Source: Pseudomonas sp. Irchel 3E13 (lineage in GTDB: Bacteria > Pseudomonadota > Gammaproteobacteria > Pseudomonadales > Pseudomonadaceae). From it: a DNA stretch of 64,000 nucleotides. This document shows positions 45,260-53,396 of the stretch, piece after piece. The notes below the pieces were generated by a model. The model did no database searches and was not told the origin of the DNA. It worked only from the letters and a program-made list of their open reading frames with translations. How positions within the stretch are numbered: position 1 is the first letter of the stretch; every line of letters begins with the position of its first letter. Location of the stretch: the NCBI RefSeq assembly GCF_900187455.1, contig NZ_FYDX01000007.1, positions 62,001-126,000 on the forward strand, written 5' to 3'. The position numbers and the translations under genes were made by a program.

Positions 45260-45946
45260 ATGCCCCACATCCTGATCGTTGAAGACGAAGCGGCCATCGC
45301 CGACACCCTGATCTACGCCTTGCAGGGCGAAGGCCACAGCACCGAGTGGGTGACCCTCGGCCAGGCCGCGCTGGAGCGACAGCGCCAGCAGCCGGCCGAT
45401 CTGGTCATCCTCGATATCGGCCTGCCGGACATCAGCGGTTTCGAGACCTGCAAGCAACTGCGCCGCTTCAGTGAAGTGCCGGTCATGTTCCTCAGCGCCC
45501 GCGACGGCGAAATCGACCGGGTGGTGGGCCTGGAAATCGGCGCCGACGATTATGTGGTCAAGCCGTTCAGCCCGCGGGAAGTCGCCGCCCGGGTGCGCGC
45601 CATCCTCAAGCGCATGGCGCCAGCGGCAAGCACCGCCGTTGCAACCGGCACCACGCCGTTCAGCATCGACACCCTGCGCATGCAGATCCACTACCGCGAG
45701 CACCCGCTCAGCCTCACCCGCCACGAATTCCGCCTGTTGCAGTGCCTGCTGGAGCAGCCGCAGCGGGTTTTCAGTCGCGAGCAGTTGCTGGACGCCGTTG
45801 GCGTGGCGGCCGATGTCGGCTACGAGCGCACCATCGACAGCCATATCAAGAGCCTGCGCGCCAAGCTGCGCCTGGTGGCCGCCGAAGCCGAGCCGATCCA
45901 GACCCACCGCGGCCTGGGCTACAGCTACAACCCGGACCAAAGCTGA
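45260..45946 (+). CDS. creB: CreB response regulator
   Basis: The 228-residue OmpR/PhoB-type regulator has a receiver domain (residues 1-115; D9, phosphoacceptor D52 in LVILDIGLPD, K in VVKPFSPRE) and a winged-helix DNA-binding domain (about 135-225, with RTIDSHIKSLRAKLR). The neighbouring creC and creD identify it as CreB, which in Pseudomonas controls creD, biofilm and fitness traits and affects beta-lactam response. The ATG at 45260 is chosen over one seven codons upstream because it gives the family start MPHILIVEDE. Its stop overlaps the creC start (TGATG). Confidence 0.95.
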   Translation: MPHILIVEDEAAIADTLIYALQGEGHSTEWVTLGQAALERQRQQPADLVILDIGLPDISGFETCKQLRRFSEVPVMFLSARDGEIDRVVGLEIGADDYVVKPFSPREVAARVRAILKRMAPAASTAVATGTTPFSIDTLRMQIHYREHPLSLTRHEFRLLQCLLEQPQRVFSREQLLDAVGVAADVGYERTIDSHIKSLRAKLRLVAAEAEPIQTHRGLGYSYNPDQS

Positions 45947-47379
45947 TGCGCCTGGGTATCCGCATCTTCCTGGTGTACTTCCTGTTCGTCGGGCTGACCG
46001 CGTATTTCGTCCTCAATACCGTGCGCGAGCAGGTGCGCCCCGCCGTGCGCCAATCCACCGAGGAAACCCTGGTGGACACCGCCAACCTGCTGGCGGAAAT
46101 CCTCCGCGATCAGGTCAAGGCCGGCACCCTCGGCCAGAGCGCCCTGCCGCAGTTGCTCACCGCCTACGGCCAGCGCCGCCCCAACGCGCAGATCTGGGGC
46201 CTGGCCAAGAACGAGGTGAACCACCGCATCTACGTCACCGACGCCAAGGGCATCGTTCTGCTGGATTCCAGCGGCGAGGCGCTGGGCCAGGATTACTCGC
46301 GCTGGAACGACGTCTACCTGACCCTGCGCGGCCAGTACGGCGCCCGCTCGACCCGCAGCGATCCCAACGATCCGGACTCCTCGGTGATGCACGTCGCCGC
46401 ACCGATCCTCGACAACGGCACGCTGATCGGCGTGGTCACCGTGGCCAAGCCCAACCGCTCGCTGCAACCCTACGTCGACCGCTCGGAACAACACCTGGTC
46501 ACCCTCGGTATCGGCCTGATCGTGCTCGGCCTGCTGGTAGGCGCGGCGCTGTCGTGGTGGCTGACCCGCTCGCTGCGCCGGCTGACCCGCTACGCCCAGG
46601 CCGTCAGCGCCGGCGAGCGCGTGGCCCTGCCGCACTACCGCGGCGGCGAGCTGGCGCAGTTGGCGGATGCGGTCGAGCGCATGCGCACCCAACTCGAAGG
46701 CAAGGCCTACGTCGAGCGCTACGTGCACACCCTGACCCACGAACTGAAAAGCCCGCTGGCGGCGATCCGCGGCGCCAGCGAGCTGTTGCAGGGACCGATG
46801 CCGGACGAGCAGCGCCAACGCTTCACCCACAACATCGAGAGCGAAAGCGCGCGCATGCAGCAATTGATCGAGCGCCTGCTGGACCTGGCCCAGGTCGAGC
46901 AGCGTCAAGGCCTGGAAGACCAGCAGCAGGTGGCGCTGGCAGAGATGGTCGACGCCCTGCTGCTGGCCCGCGGCGCCCGCATCGAAAGCGCCGGCCTGCT
47001 GGTGCGTCAGCAAGTACCGGCGACGGCGCGGCTGTACTGCGAGCCGTTCCTGATGCGTCAGGCGATCGGCAACCTGCTGGAAAACGCCCTGGACTTCACC
47101 CCACCTGGCGGCCGGTTGGTGTTCGAACTGGAGCACGATGCACAGCGCGTGGCCCTGAGCCTGTACAACCAGGGCGAGGCGATTCCCGATTACGCCCTGG
47201 GCCGCCTCTGCGAACGCTTCTATTCGCTGCCCCGGCCCGGCACCGGGCGCAAGAGCACGGGCCTTGGCCTGAACTTCGTCGAGGAAGTCATGCAACTGCA
47301 CGGCGGCTCGCTGGAGATCGCCAACGTCGAGGACGGCGTGCGCGTGCGGTTGTGGCTGCCAGCCAATCGCCTGGACTGA
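45946..47379 (+). CDS. creC: CreC sensor histidine kinase
   Basis: The 477-residue sensor kinase has two membrane helices (about 7-27 and 185-207) around a periplasmic sensor region, then HAMP (about 205-255), the phosphoacceptor H265 in THELKSPLAAIRG, and a catalytic ATPase domain with NLLENALDFTP (N box) and GLGLNFVEEVM (G box). It should phosphorylate CreB. The signal is not certain; in other bacteria it follows carbon state or cell-wall stress through DacB/AmpR-linked inputs. A Cre-tag-like repeat begins 4 bases after its stop. Confidence 0.95.
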   Translation: MRLGIRIFLVYFLFVGLTAYFVLNTVREQVRPAVRQSTEETLVDTANLLAEILRDQVKAGTLGQSALPQLLTAYGQRRPNAQIWGLAKNEVNHRIYVTDAKGIVLLDSSGEALGQDYSRWNDVYLTLRGQYGARSTRSDPNDPDSSVMHVAAPILDNGTLIGVVTVAKPNRSLQPYVDRSEQHLVTLGIGLIVLGLLVGAALSWWLTRSLRRLTRYAQAVSAGERVALPHYRGGELAQLADAVERMRTQLEGKAYVERYVHTLTHELKSPLAAIRGASELLQGPMPDEQRQRFTHNIESESARMQQLIERLLDLAQVEQRQGLEDQQQVALAEMVDALLLARGARIESAGLLVRQQVPATARLYCEPFLMRQAIGNLLENALDFTPPGGRLVFELEHDAQRVALSLYNQGEAIPDYALGRLCERFYSLPRPGTGRKSTGLGLNFVEEVMQLHGGSLEIANVEDGVRVRLWLPANRLD

Positions 47380-47382
47380 ATC

Positions 47383-47404
47383 TCCACACAAACTCCACAT
47401 TCAC
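47383..47404 (+). promoter_or_regulatory. Cre-tag-like direct repeat before creD
   Basis: TCCAC-N6-TCCAC (47383-47398) followed by TTCAC (47400-47404) resembles the CreB recognition site TTCAC-N6-TTCAC known from E. coli and the BlrA sites of Aeromonas. It lies 60-81 bases before the creD ATG, in the creC-creD gap, which fits CreB control of creD. Confidence 0.65.
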
Positions 47405-47463
47405 TCCCGCGTCGCTCCACACAGCGCTCGCAGACTGGGCTCCTTCTCAAGCGGAGCCCCTCC

Positions 47464-48798
47464 ATGAACAAAACCCTGAGTATCAAACTCGGCATCATCG
47501 CCTTGCTGGTGATCGGACTGCTGATTCCCCTGCTGATGATCGGCGGCCTGATCAGCGAGCGGCAGTCCCTGCGCGACAGCGTGGTCGAGGACATCGGCCA
47601 GAGCTCAAGCCACGCCCAGCAGATCAGCGGTCCGATCCTCGTGGTGCCGTACCGCAAGACCGAGCGGGTATGGAAAACCCAGGACGGCAGGACCTTCCAG
47701 GAAACCCGCGTGCGCACCAGCCACCTGGCCTTTCTGCCGGAAACCTTCGTCCTCGATGCCGACGCCAACACCGAGCTGCGCGCGCGGGGCATCTACGAGG
47801 CGCGGCTGTACCACGCCAACAGCCACGTCAGCGGCCAGTTCAAGGTGCCGGCCAACTGGGGCATCAAGAACGACCTCGACGACTACCGCTTCGAAACGCC
47901 GTTTATCGCGGTGGGCATCAGCGATATCCGCGGCATCCAGAACGGCCTGCAGTTGCAGCTCAATGGCCAGACCCTCGACTTCGCCGCCGGCAGCGGCGTG
48001 GACTGGCTCGGCGGCGGCGTGCGCGCCAGTGTGCCGGGGCTCGATAGCCAGAACGAAATGCGCCTGGACTACGCCTTCGACCTCAAGCTGCAAGGCACCG
48101 GGCAGTTGCACGTGTTGCCAGTGGGCCGCAGCAGCAATGTGAATCTGAGCGCCAACTGGCCGCACCCGGGCTTTATCGGCAACTACTTGCCCACCAGCCG
48201 CGAGATCACCGACAAGGGCTTCAACGCTCACTGGCAGACCTCGTTCTTCTCCACCAACATGGAAGACGCCCTCGAACGCTGCGTGACGACCGACCAGTGC
48301 ACGGACTTCCAAAGCCGGCGTTTCGGCGTCAACTTTGTCGATCCGGTGGACCAGTACCTGAAAAGCGAGCGGGCGATCAAATACGCGCTGCTGTTCATCG
48401 CCCTGACCTTCGCCGGCTTCTTCCTCTTCGAAGTGCTGCGCAACCTCAGCGTCCACCCGATCCAGTACGCTCTGGTGGGCGCGGCCCTGGCGCTGTTCTA
48501 CCTGTTGCTGCTGTCGTTGTCCGAGCACCTTGGCTTTGCCTTGGCGTATGGGTTGTCGGCGAGTGGCTGTGTGGCGTTGATCGGTTTCTATCTGTGCCAT
48601 GTGCTGCACAGCCGGGCGCGTGGGATGGGCTTCGGCGCGGGGTTGGCGGTGCTGTACGCGATGCTGTACGGGCTGCTCAGCGCCGAGGATTACGCGCTGC
48701 TGATGGGGGCGTTGCTGCTGTTCGCCTTGCTGGGTGTGTTCATGGTGCTGACGCGGCGGCTGGACTGGTATCGCGCGGGTCAGGGGGTGGCGGCATGA
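47464..48798 (+). CDS. creD: CreD inner membrane protein
   Basis: The 444-residue protein has an N-terminal membrane helix (about 8-30), a large periplasmic domain (about 31-305) and five or six C-terminal helices from about 308 onward. The start SIKLGIIALLVIGLLIPL and blocks ISGPILVVPY, ISDIRGIQNG and the GFNAHWQTSFFS segment mark CreD. It is the main target of CreB and its expression reflects Cre activation; its biochemical role is unknown. GGAG lies 8 bases before the ATG. Codon use in the last third shifts to G-ending codons but remains host-like. Confidence 0.95.
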   Translation: MNKTLSIKLGIIALLVIGLLIPLLMIGGLISERQSLRDSVVEDIGQSSSHAQQISGPILVVPYRKTERVWKTQDGRTFQETRVRTSHLAFLPETFVLDADANTELRARGIYEARLYHANSHVSGQFKVPANWGIKNDLDDYRFETPFIAVGISDIRGIQNGLQLQLNGQTLDFAAGSGVDWLGGGVRASVPGLDSQNEMRLDYAFDLKLQGTGQLHVLPVGRSSNVNLSANWPHPGFIGNYLPTSREITDKGFNAHWQTSFFSTNMEDALERCVTTDQCTDFQSRRFGVNFVDPVDQYLKSERAIKYALLFIALTFAGFFLFEVLRNLSVHPIQYALVGAALALFYLLLLSLSEHLGFALAYGLSASGCVALIGFYLCHVLHSRARGMGFGAGLAVLYAMLYGLLSAEDYALLMGALLLFALLGVFMVLTRRLDWYRAGQGVAA

Positions 48799-48880
48799 GT
48801 GGGTTGCGCGAGGAGCGGGTGTTCGGGGAGCAGTTGGTGCGGGGGATTGTCGGAGTCTGGGCAACAGAGGTGTTGCAATC

Positions 48881-48993
48881 GCGACGGCTCGGCGCCCTGA
48901 CAAGCTCGCTCCTGCAGATAGAAATGGCTCGAATCTCCGTAGGAGCGAGCTTGTCGGAGCGCCGAACCGTCGCGAAGGGCCGCAAAGCGGCCC
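48881..48993. repeat. REP pair of the GTCGGAGCGCC class plus GC hairpin
   Basis: Arms at 48881-48915 and 48939-48973 are largely complementary (35 bases, a few mismatches) and carry the TTGTCGGAGCGCCGAACCGTCG ending of the second REP class, here abbreviated. A hairpin GGGCCGC-AAA-GCGGCCC follows at 48977-48993, 14 bases from the GST stop, and probably ends both convergent transcripts. Confidence 0.8.
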
Positions 48994-49006
48994 CAGAAAT
49001 GCCGAA

Positions 49007-49639
49007 TCAGGCCGCCGGCGGTGCAGTCAGCTTCATCGAAGGGCGCTGACTGACCTCCGCATACCACGCCGCCAGCTTCGGCTGCTGCTCACGCCAGCCG
49101 AAGTTCGGCATGCGCAAGTCGATATAGCCCAGCGCACAGGCCGCACCGATCGCCGCGACGTCGAACACCGAAGCCAGCTCAGCAATATGCTCGGCTTCAA
49201 AATCCGCCAGGCCGCGGCGAATCTTCTCCTGCTGCGCGGTGAGCCACTCGTCCCACTGTTTCTCAGCGGGCCGCAAGAACTGCTCATAACGCGCCAGCAC
49301 CGAGGCGTCCATGATCGCATCCGCCTGCGAAGCCAGGCTCAGGCGGCGCCAGCGCGCGTCGCCCTCACGCGGGATCAGCGGGTTGCCGACGTGTTGCAGG
49401 TCGAGGTACTCGAGAATCACCCGGCTGTCATGCAGCACGGTGCCGTTGCCCAGCACCAGTGCCGGGATCTTGCCGACCGGGTTGTCGCGGTTCAATCCGG
49501 CATCCGGGTTCACCGGGCTCATGTTGATGGTGTTCAGCGCGACCCGGTCGAACTGCCCGGTCTCGTGCAGGAACACCGTGACCTTGCGCACGAAGGGCGA
49601 CAGCGGCGAGTGGTACAACGTCATGCTCGGCGTGGTCAT
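49007..49639 (-). CDS. Glutathione S-transferase family protein
   Basis: The 210-residue protein has an N-terminal thioredoxin-like domain (SPLSPFVRKVTVFLHETG, then NPVGKIPALVLGNGTVLHDSRVILEYLD, in parts) with the cis-proline in KIPAL and the glutathione-contacting D/S pair (HDSRVI), and a C-terminal helical domain (about 90-205). The serine in SPLSPFVRK is the likely thiolate-stabilising residue. Substrate unknown. GAGGA precedes the ATG by 7 bases. msrA lies upstream in the same direction with a 9-base gap, so the two are an operon. Confidence 0.9.
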   Translation of the reverse strand: MTTPSMTLYHSPLSPFVRKVTVFLHETGQFDRVALNTINMSPVNPDAGLNRDNPVGKIPALVLGNGTVLHDSRVILEYLDLQHVGNPLIPREGDARWRRLSLASQADAIMDASVLARYEQFLRPAEKQWDEWLTAQQEKIRRGLADFEAEHIAELASVFDVAAIGAACALGYIDLRMPNFGWREQQPKLAAWYAEVSQRPSMKLTAPPAA

Positions 49640-49648
49640 GGCGCGTCC

Positions 49649-50314
49649 TCAGTTGCCTTGCAGGCTGGGCGGCAGGCAGACACCGGTACCACCGATGCCG
49701 CAATAGCCCTCGGGGTTCTTCGCCAGGTACTGCTGGTGGTAAGCCTCGGCGAAATACACGGTCGGCGCCTGGGCAATCTCGGTGCTGATCTCGCCGAAAC
49801 CGGCCTTGCTCAGTTCGGCCTGGTACTGCGCCTTGCTCGCCTCGGCTTCGTCCAGGTGCTGCGGGCTGGTGCAGTAGATCGCCGAGCGGTACTGGGTGCC
49901 GATGTCGTTGCCCTGGCGCATGCCCTGGGTCGGGTTGTGCAGTTCCCAGAACATCGCCAGCAGTTCGCGGTAGCTGAGCTTGTCCTTGTCGAACACTACC
50001 AGCACCACTTCGGTATGCCCGGTCAGGCCCGAGCAGACTTCTTCATAGGTCGGGTTCGGCGTGAAGCCGCCGGCATAACCGACCACGGTGCTGACCACGC
50101 CATCACGCTGCCAGAAACGGCGCTCGGCGCCCCAGAAGCAGCCCAGGGCGAAAATCGCGAAATCGACATCTTCAAAGAACGGGCCGAGCAACGGCGTCTC
50201 TTTGAACACGAAATGCCGCTCAGGCAGGGACATCGGGGTTTCGCGGCCAGGCAGCGCCTGTTCAGCGGTAGGCAGGACGTTTTTGTTCACCAGGATTTCC
50301 GAACGCAGGACCAT
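49649..50314 (-). CDS. msrA: Peptide methionine sulfoxide reductase A
   Basis: MsrA reduces methionine-S-sulfoxide in proteins. The 221-residue protein has catalytic C59 in [11 protein letters not shown], the GYAGG and HTEVV motifs, and C-terminal recycling cysteines in [12 protein letters not shown] leader of about 50 residues ([20 protein letters not shown]) is typical of the longer proteobacterial MsrA. AGAGGA lies 8 bases before the ATG. The gene order msrA-dipA-aceF matches P. aeruginosa PA5018-PA5016 as I remember it. Confidence 0.96.
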   Translation of the reverse strand: MVLRSEILVNKNVLPTAEQALPGRETPMSLPERHFVFKETPLLGPFFEDVDFAIFALGCFWGAERRFWQRDGVVSTVVGYAGGFTPNPTYEEVCSGLTGHTEVVLVVFDKDKLSYRELLAMFWELHNPTQGMRQGNDIGTQYRSAIYCTSPQHLDEAEASKAQYQAELSKAGFGEISTEIAQAPTVYFAEAYHQQYLAKNPEGYCGIGGTGVCLPPSLQGN

Positions 50315-50340
50315 GGACCCATTCCTCTTGTCAGGTAGGA

Positions 50341-50359
50341 GACATCGCCGAGCGATGTC
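50341..50359 (-). terminator. Short hairpin between dipA and msrA
   Basis: A perfect 8-bp stem GACATCGC / GCGATGTC with a 3-base loop lies 46 bases beyond the dipA stop and 27 bases before the msrA start on the minus strand. It has no U-run; it may be a weak terminator or a leader structure of msrA. Confidence 0.5.
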
Positions 50360-50404
50360 GTCTATTGGGATAGACCCGTAGTGTGCCCGAGTGTTGCGTG
50401 ACTG

Positions 50405-53095
50405 TCAGGCCACCGGGCCACGCGGATAGCGCCTGAGCTTTTCAACCAGCTCATCGCCGGGGATCGGCTTGTCGAACAGGTAGCCCTGGCCGACATCGCA
50501 ACGGTGACGACGCAGGAACGCCAACTGCTCGGCGGTCTCGATACCTTCGGCGACCACCTTGAGCTTGAGGTTGTGGGCCATGGCCACCACCGCCGAGGTG
50601 ATTTCCATGTCGTCCTGGTTGTCGGGGATTTCGTTGATGAAGCTGCGATCGATCTTGATGATGTCGATCGGGAATTTCTTCAGGTAGCTGAGCGAGGAAT
50701 ACCCAGTGCCGAAGTCGTCCATCGCCAGGGTCAGGCCCAGTTGCTTGAGCTGGTCGAGCTGGCGGCGGGTGTCTTCGGTGGCTTCCAGCAGCAGGCCTTC
50801 GGTCAGTTCCAGCTCCAGCAGGTGCGGCGGCAGCGCTTCTTCCTGGAGGATGTTGGCGATCGAGGCGACCAGGTCCGGGTCGGAGAACTGCTTGGGCGAC
50901 AGGTTGATCGCCACCTGCAGGTTGGGCATGCCCTCGGCGGCCAGTTGCTGACTCATGCGGCACGACTGGCGCGCCACCCATTTGCCGATTGGGATGATCA
51001 GGCCGGTTTCCTCGGCGACGCTGATGAACTGGTCCGGGCGGATCATGCCCTTTTCCGGGTGGTTCCAGCGCAGCAGCGCTTCCAGGCCGAGCAGGCGGCC
51101 GGTGCGCAGGCACAGCTTGGGCTGGTAGAACACCTGCAATTCGTTCTGCGCCAGCGCCCGGCGCAGGTTGTTCTCGACGAACAGCTTGTAGCTGGCCTCG
51201 GCATTCAGCGCCTCGGTGAACACCTGCACCTGATGCTTGCCGTTGGCCTTGGCCTTGTGCAGCGCGAGGCCGGCGTTCTTCATCAGGGTCTGCGGGTCGC
51301 GGCCGTGCAGCGGCGCGCACGCCAGGCCCACGGAGCCGGTGACGTTGATCAACTGGTTGTCGACGAACATCGGTTTGTCGAGGGTATTGAGCAGCGATTG
51401 CGCGGTCTGCTGCCCGCTTTCCATGTCGGTGTTGTCCAGCAACACGGCGAACTCGTTACTGGCGAAACGCGCCAGGCTACCACCGGGGCTGAGACTGTTG
51501 CGCAGGCGCCGGGCGAGGCTCACCAGCAGCTTGTCGCCGGTCTGGTGGCCGAGGCTGTCGTTGATCCGCTTGAAGTTGTCGATGTCCACCAGCAGCAGGC
51601 AGATCGGCGTGTCGCTGTCGCGGGCGAAACGCTCGTCGAGGCTGCGGATGAACGCCGGGCGATTGCCCAGGCCCGTCAGGTTGTCGGTGTAGGCCAGGCG
51701 CTCGATGCGCTGCTGGGCGAGCTTGTTCTGGGTGACGTCTTCGTAGATGCCGATGTAGTGGGTCAACTCGCGGTTGTCGCCATACACCTTGGAAATCGAC
51801 AGTTGTCCCCAGTACGGCTCGAGGTTCTTGCGCCGGCTCTTGAACTCGCCCTGCCAGCTATTGCCCATGGCCAAGCTGGAATCGTCGAAGAGCAATTCGC
51901 TGAGATTTTCCAGCGCCGACAGCTCGGACAGCCGATGCCCCTGGACCTCCTCGGAGCTGTACTGGGTGATCGCGGTAAAGCTCGGGTTGACGTACTCGAC
52001 CACGCCGTCGCGGTTGACCAGCAGAAAGGCGTTGGCGCTCTGCTCCACCGCGCGCTGGAACAGGTACAGGGCGTTGGTGGCGGTGCGTCGGTTGTGGTTG
52101 TTGATGACCTGGGCGAACTGGTCCGCCAGCTCGCCGGCGAAGGCGATCTCGTCGGTCTGCCAGGCCCGCGGGCTGCCGCCGTGTTCGAGGCACAGCACGC
52201 CGACCACCTGGCCGTCGATGCGGATACTGGCATCGAGCATGGCGATGATGTCGCGCGGGCGCAGGCTCTCGGTGATATCACGGGTGCGCGGGTCATGGCT
52301 GGCGTTGTGCGCATCGATCGCGCGGCTGGTGTGCAGCGCCTCCAGGTAATCCGGAAACAGGCCGGCGTCGATCGCCTCAGGCAGGCGGTACTCGCGGGTC
52401 TCGCGGTAGAACGCGGAAATCGGCTCCAGGCGCTGGCCTTCCAGGTACCAGATGCTGGCGCAATCGATGTTGTAGATCTCGCACGCGCTGCGGGTGATCA
52501 GCTCGGCGGCTTCCTGCAGCGAATTGCTGGCGCTGTAGCGGTGCCGGGCCAGGTGCAGGATCAGGTCCTGCTGGGCACGCACTCGCTCCAGGTGTTCAAG
52601 TTGTTCCTGCTGCGCCTGCTGGTTCAGCTTGAGGGCGATCTGCAGGCGGCTGTTGCGGGTTTCCAGGTCGTCGGCGCTGAGTTCGGTCATCTCGCCGGGC
52701 TGGTCGTCCAGCACCAGCAGGTAGCCGCGCAGCAACTGGCGATTGTGCTGCCGGTAGGCTTCGCCCACTTCCAGCAGATTCAGCGGGCCGTGGCTGGTGT
52801 GCAGGGTGTAGCGGCTCAGGTAGTGATTGCCGACCGCCAACTGCGCGTCGATGGCGTCATGCAGCTTGTAGCGCGCCTCCGGCGCCATGAGGCTGGCGTA
52901 GGGCGAACCGACCAGGGCACACAGCTCCACCGCCGGCAGACCGAACTGCCGTTCGCAGCCCGGATCGAGGTAAAGCATCGCCCAGCTAGCTTCGTTCAGC
53001 CGCTCGAAACGCAGCATGCCGAGCCGTGATGGCACCGGTAACTGCGTCACTACCTCGGCCGCCGGACGGCTGGCAGCATCGGTTTGGCTTTTCAT
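50405..53095 (-). CDS. dipA: DipA-type cyclic di-GMP phosphodiesterase (PAS/GAF-GGDEF-EAL)
   Basis: The 896-residue cytoplasmic protein contains an N-terminal PAS-like region (about 30-150), a coiled segment, a GAF domain (about 195-350), a PAS domain (about 360-480), GGDEF (about 485-640) and EAL (about 650-890). The GGDEF active loop reads ASNEF, so it cannot make cyclic di-GMP; the EAL domain keeps LGLEALLRWNHP, the NLSPKQF block and DDFGTGYSSLSYLKKFPIDI in part, so it should hydrolyse it. P. aeruginosa DipA (PA5017), which drives biofilm dispersal, has the same degenerate loop and neighbours. The ATG at 53095 is chosen over a longer frame that lacks family similarity. Confidence 0.93.
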   Translation of the reverse strand: MKSQTDAASRPAAEVVTQLPVPSRLGMLRFERLNEASWAMLYLDPGCERQFGLPAVELCALVGSPYASLMAPEARYKLHDAIDAQLAVGNHYLSRYTLHTSHGPLNLLEVGEAYRQHNRQLLRGYLLVLDDQPGEMTELSADDLETRNSRLQIALKLNQQAQQEQLEHLERVRAQQDLILHLARHRYSASNSLQEAAELITRSACEIYNIDCASIWYLEGQRLEPISAFYRETREYRLPEAIDAGLFPDYLEALHTSRAIDAHNASHDPRTRDITESLRPRDIIAMLDASIRIDGQVVGVLCLEHGGSPRAWQTDEIAFAGELADQFAQVINNHNRRTATNALYLFQRAVEQSANAFLLVNRDGVVEYVNPSFTAITQYSSEEVQGHRLSELSALENLSELLFDDSSLAMGNSWQGEFKSRRKNLEPYWGQLSISKVYGDNRELTHYIGIYEDVTQNKLAQQRIERLAYTDNLTGLGNRPAFIRSLDERFARDSDTPICLLLVDIDNFKRINDSLGHQTGDKLLVSLARRLRNSLSPGGSLARFASNEFAVLLDNTDMESGQQTAQSLLNTLDKPMFVDNQLINVTGSVGLACAPLHGRDPQTLMKNAGLALHKAKANGKHQVQVFTEALNAEASYKLFVENNLRRALAQNELQVFYQPKLCLRTGRLLGLEALLRWNHPEKGMIRPDQFISVAEETGLIIPIGKWVARQSCRMSQQLAAEGMPNLQVAINLSPKQFSDPDLVASIANILQEEALPPHLLELELTEGLLLEATEDTRRQLDQLKQLGLTLAMDDFGTGYSSLSYLKKFPIDIIKIDRSFINEIPDNQDDMEITSAVVAMAHNLKLKVVAEGIETAEQLAFLRRHRCDVGQGYLFDKPIPGDELVEKLRRYPRGPVA

Positions 53096-53396
53096 GGGAA
53101 GCTCGCTCGAAAAAGACTGATGGCACGGGCTTGGCACATTGCTGCTATGCACGCTTGGGCAAGGTTGCATCATGCGCCAGAGGCTGACAAGTAATAGGTT
53201 GGCTGGCGTCTTGATCTATGTCGGCATGGCGGCGTTTTTCTTCAGCCCCGCTACCGGTAAACGCCAGGCGGGCCGGGGCGCTGAACCGTTTTTTCGAAGA
53301 CAAAAAAAGCCCCGTCAGAGACGGGGTTGAGGTACGAGCGTGGCAGCTCGAAAGCGGGCCTGTCTCCCCCGGCAGAGGGAGACAGGTGAACAACGG
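53096..53396 (-). other. Gap between aceF and dipA
   Basis: The 301 bases hold the aceF terminator at one end and must hold the dipA promoter at the other. The short frames in between look like chance open frames. I see no convincing promoter motif or operator. Confidence 0.5.
53302..53326 (-). terminator. aceEF terminator
   Basis: On the minus strand the stem CCCCGT / ACGGGG with a 5-base loop is followed by GC and seven T, 70 bases beyond the aceF stop. It is a standard intrinsic terminator. Confidence 0.85.

Noticed and set aside
48795..49049. 84-codon frame starting with ATGA overlap at the end of creD
   Set aside because: It runs through a REP pair, a terminator-like hairpin and the 3' end of the GST gene, and the product has no coherent structure. 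Overlap with the creD stop alone is not enough.
53139..53330. Plus-strand 63-codon frame in the aceF-dipA gap
   Set aside because: It ends across the aceF terminator, has no ribosome site, and the product is basic and low-complexity. Likely chance.
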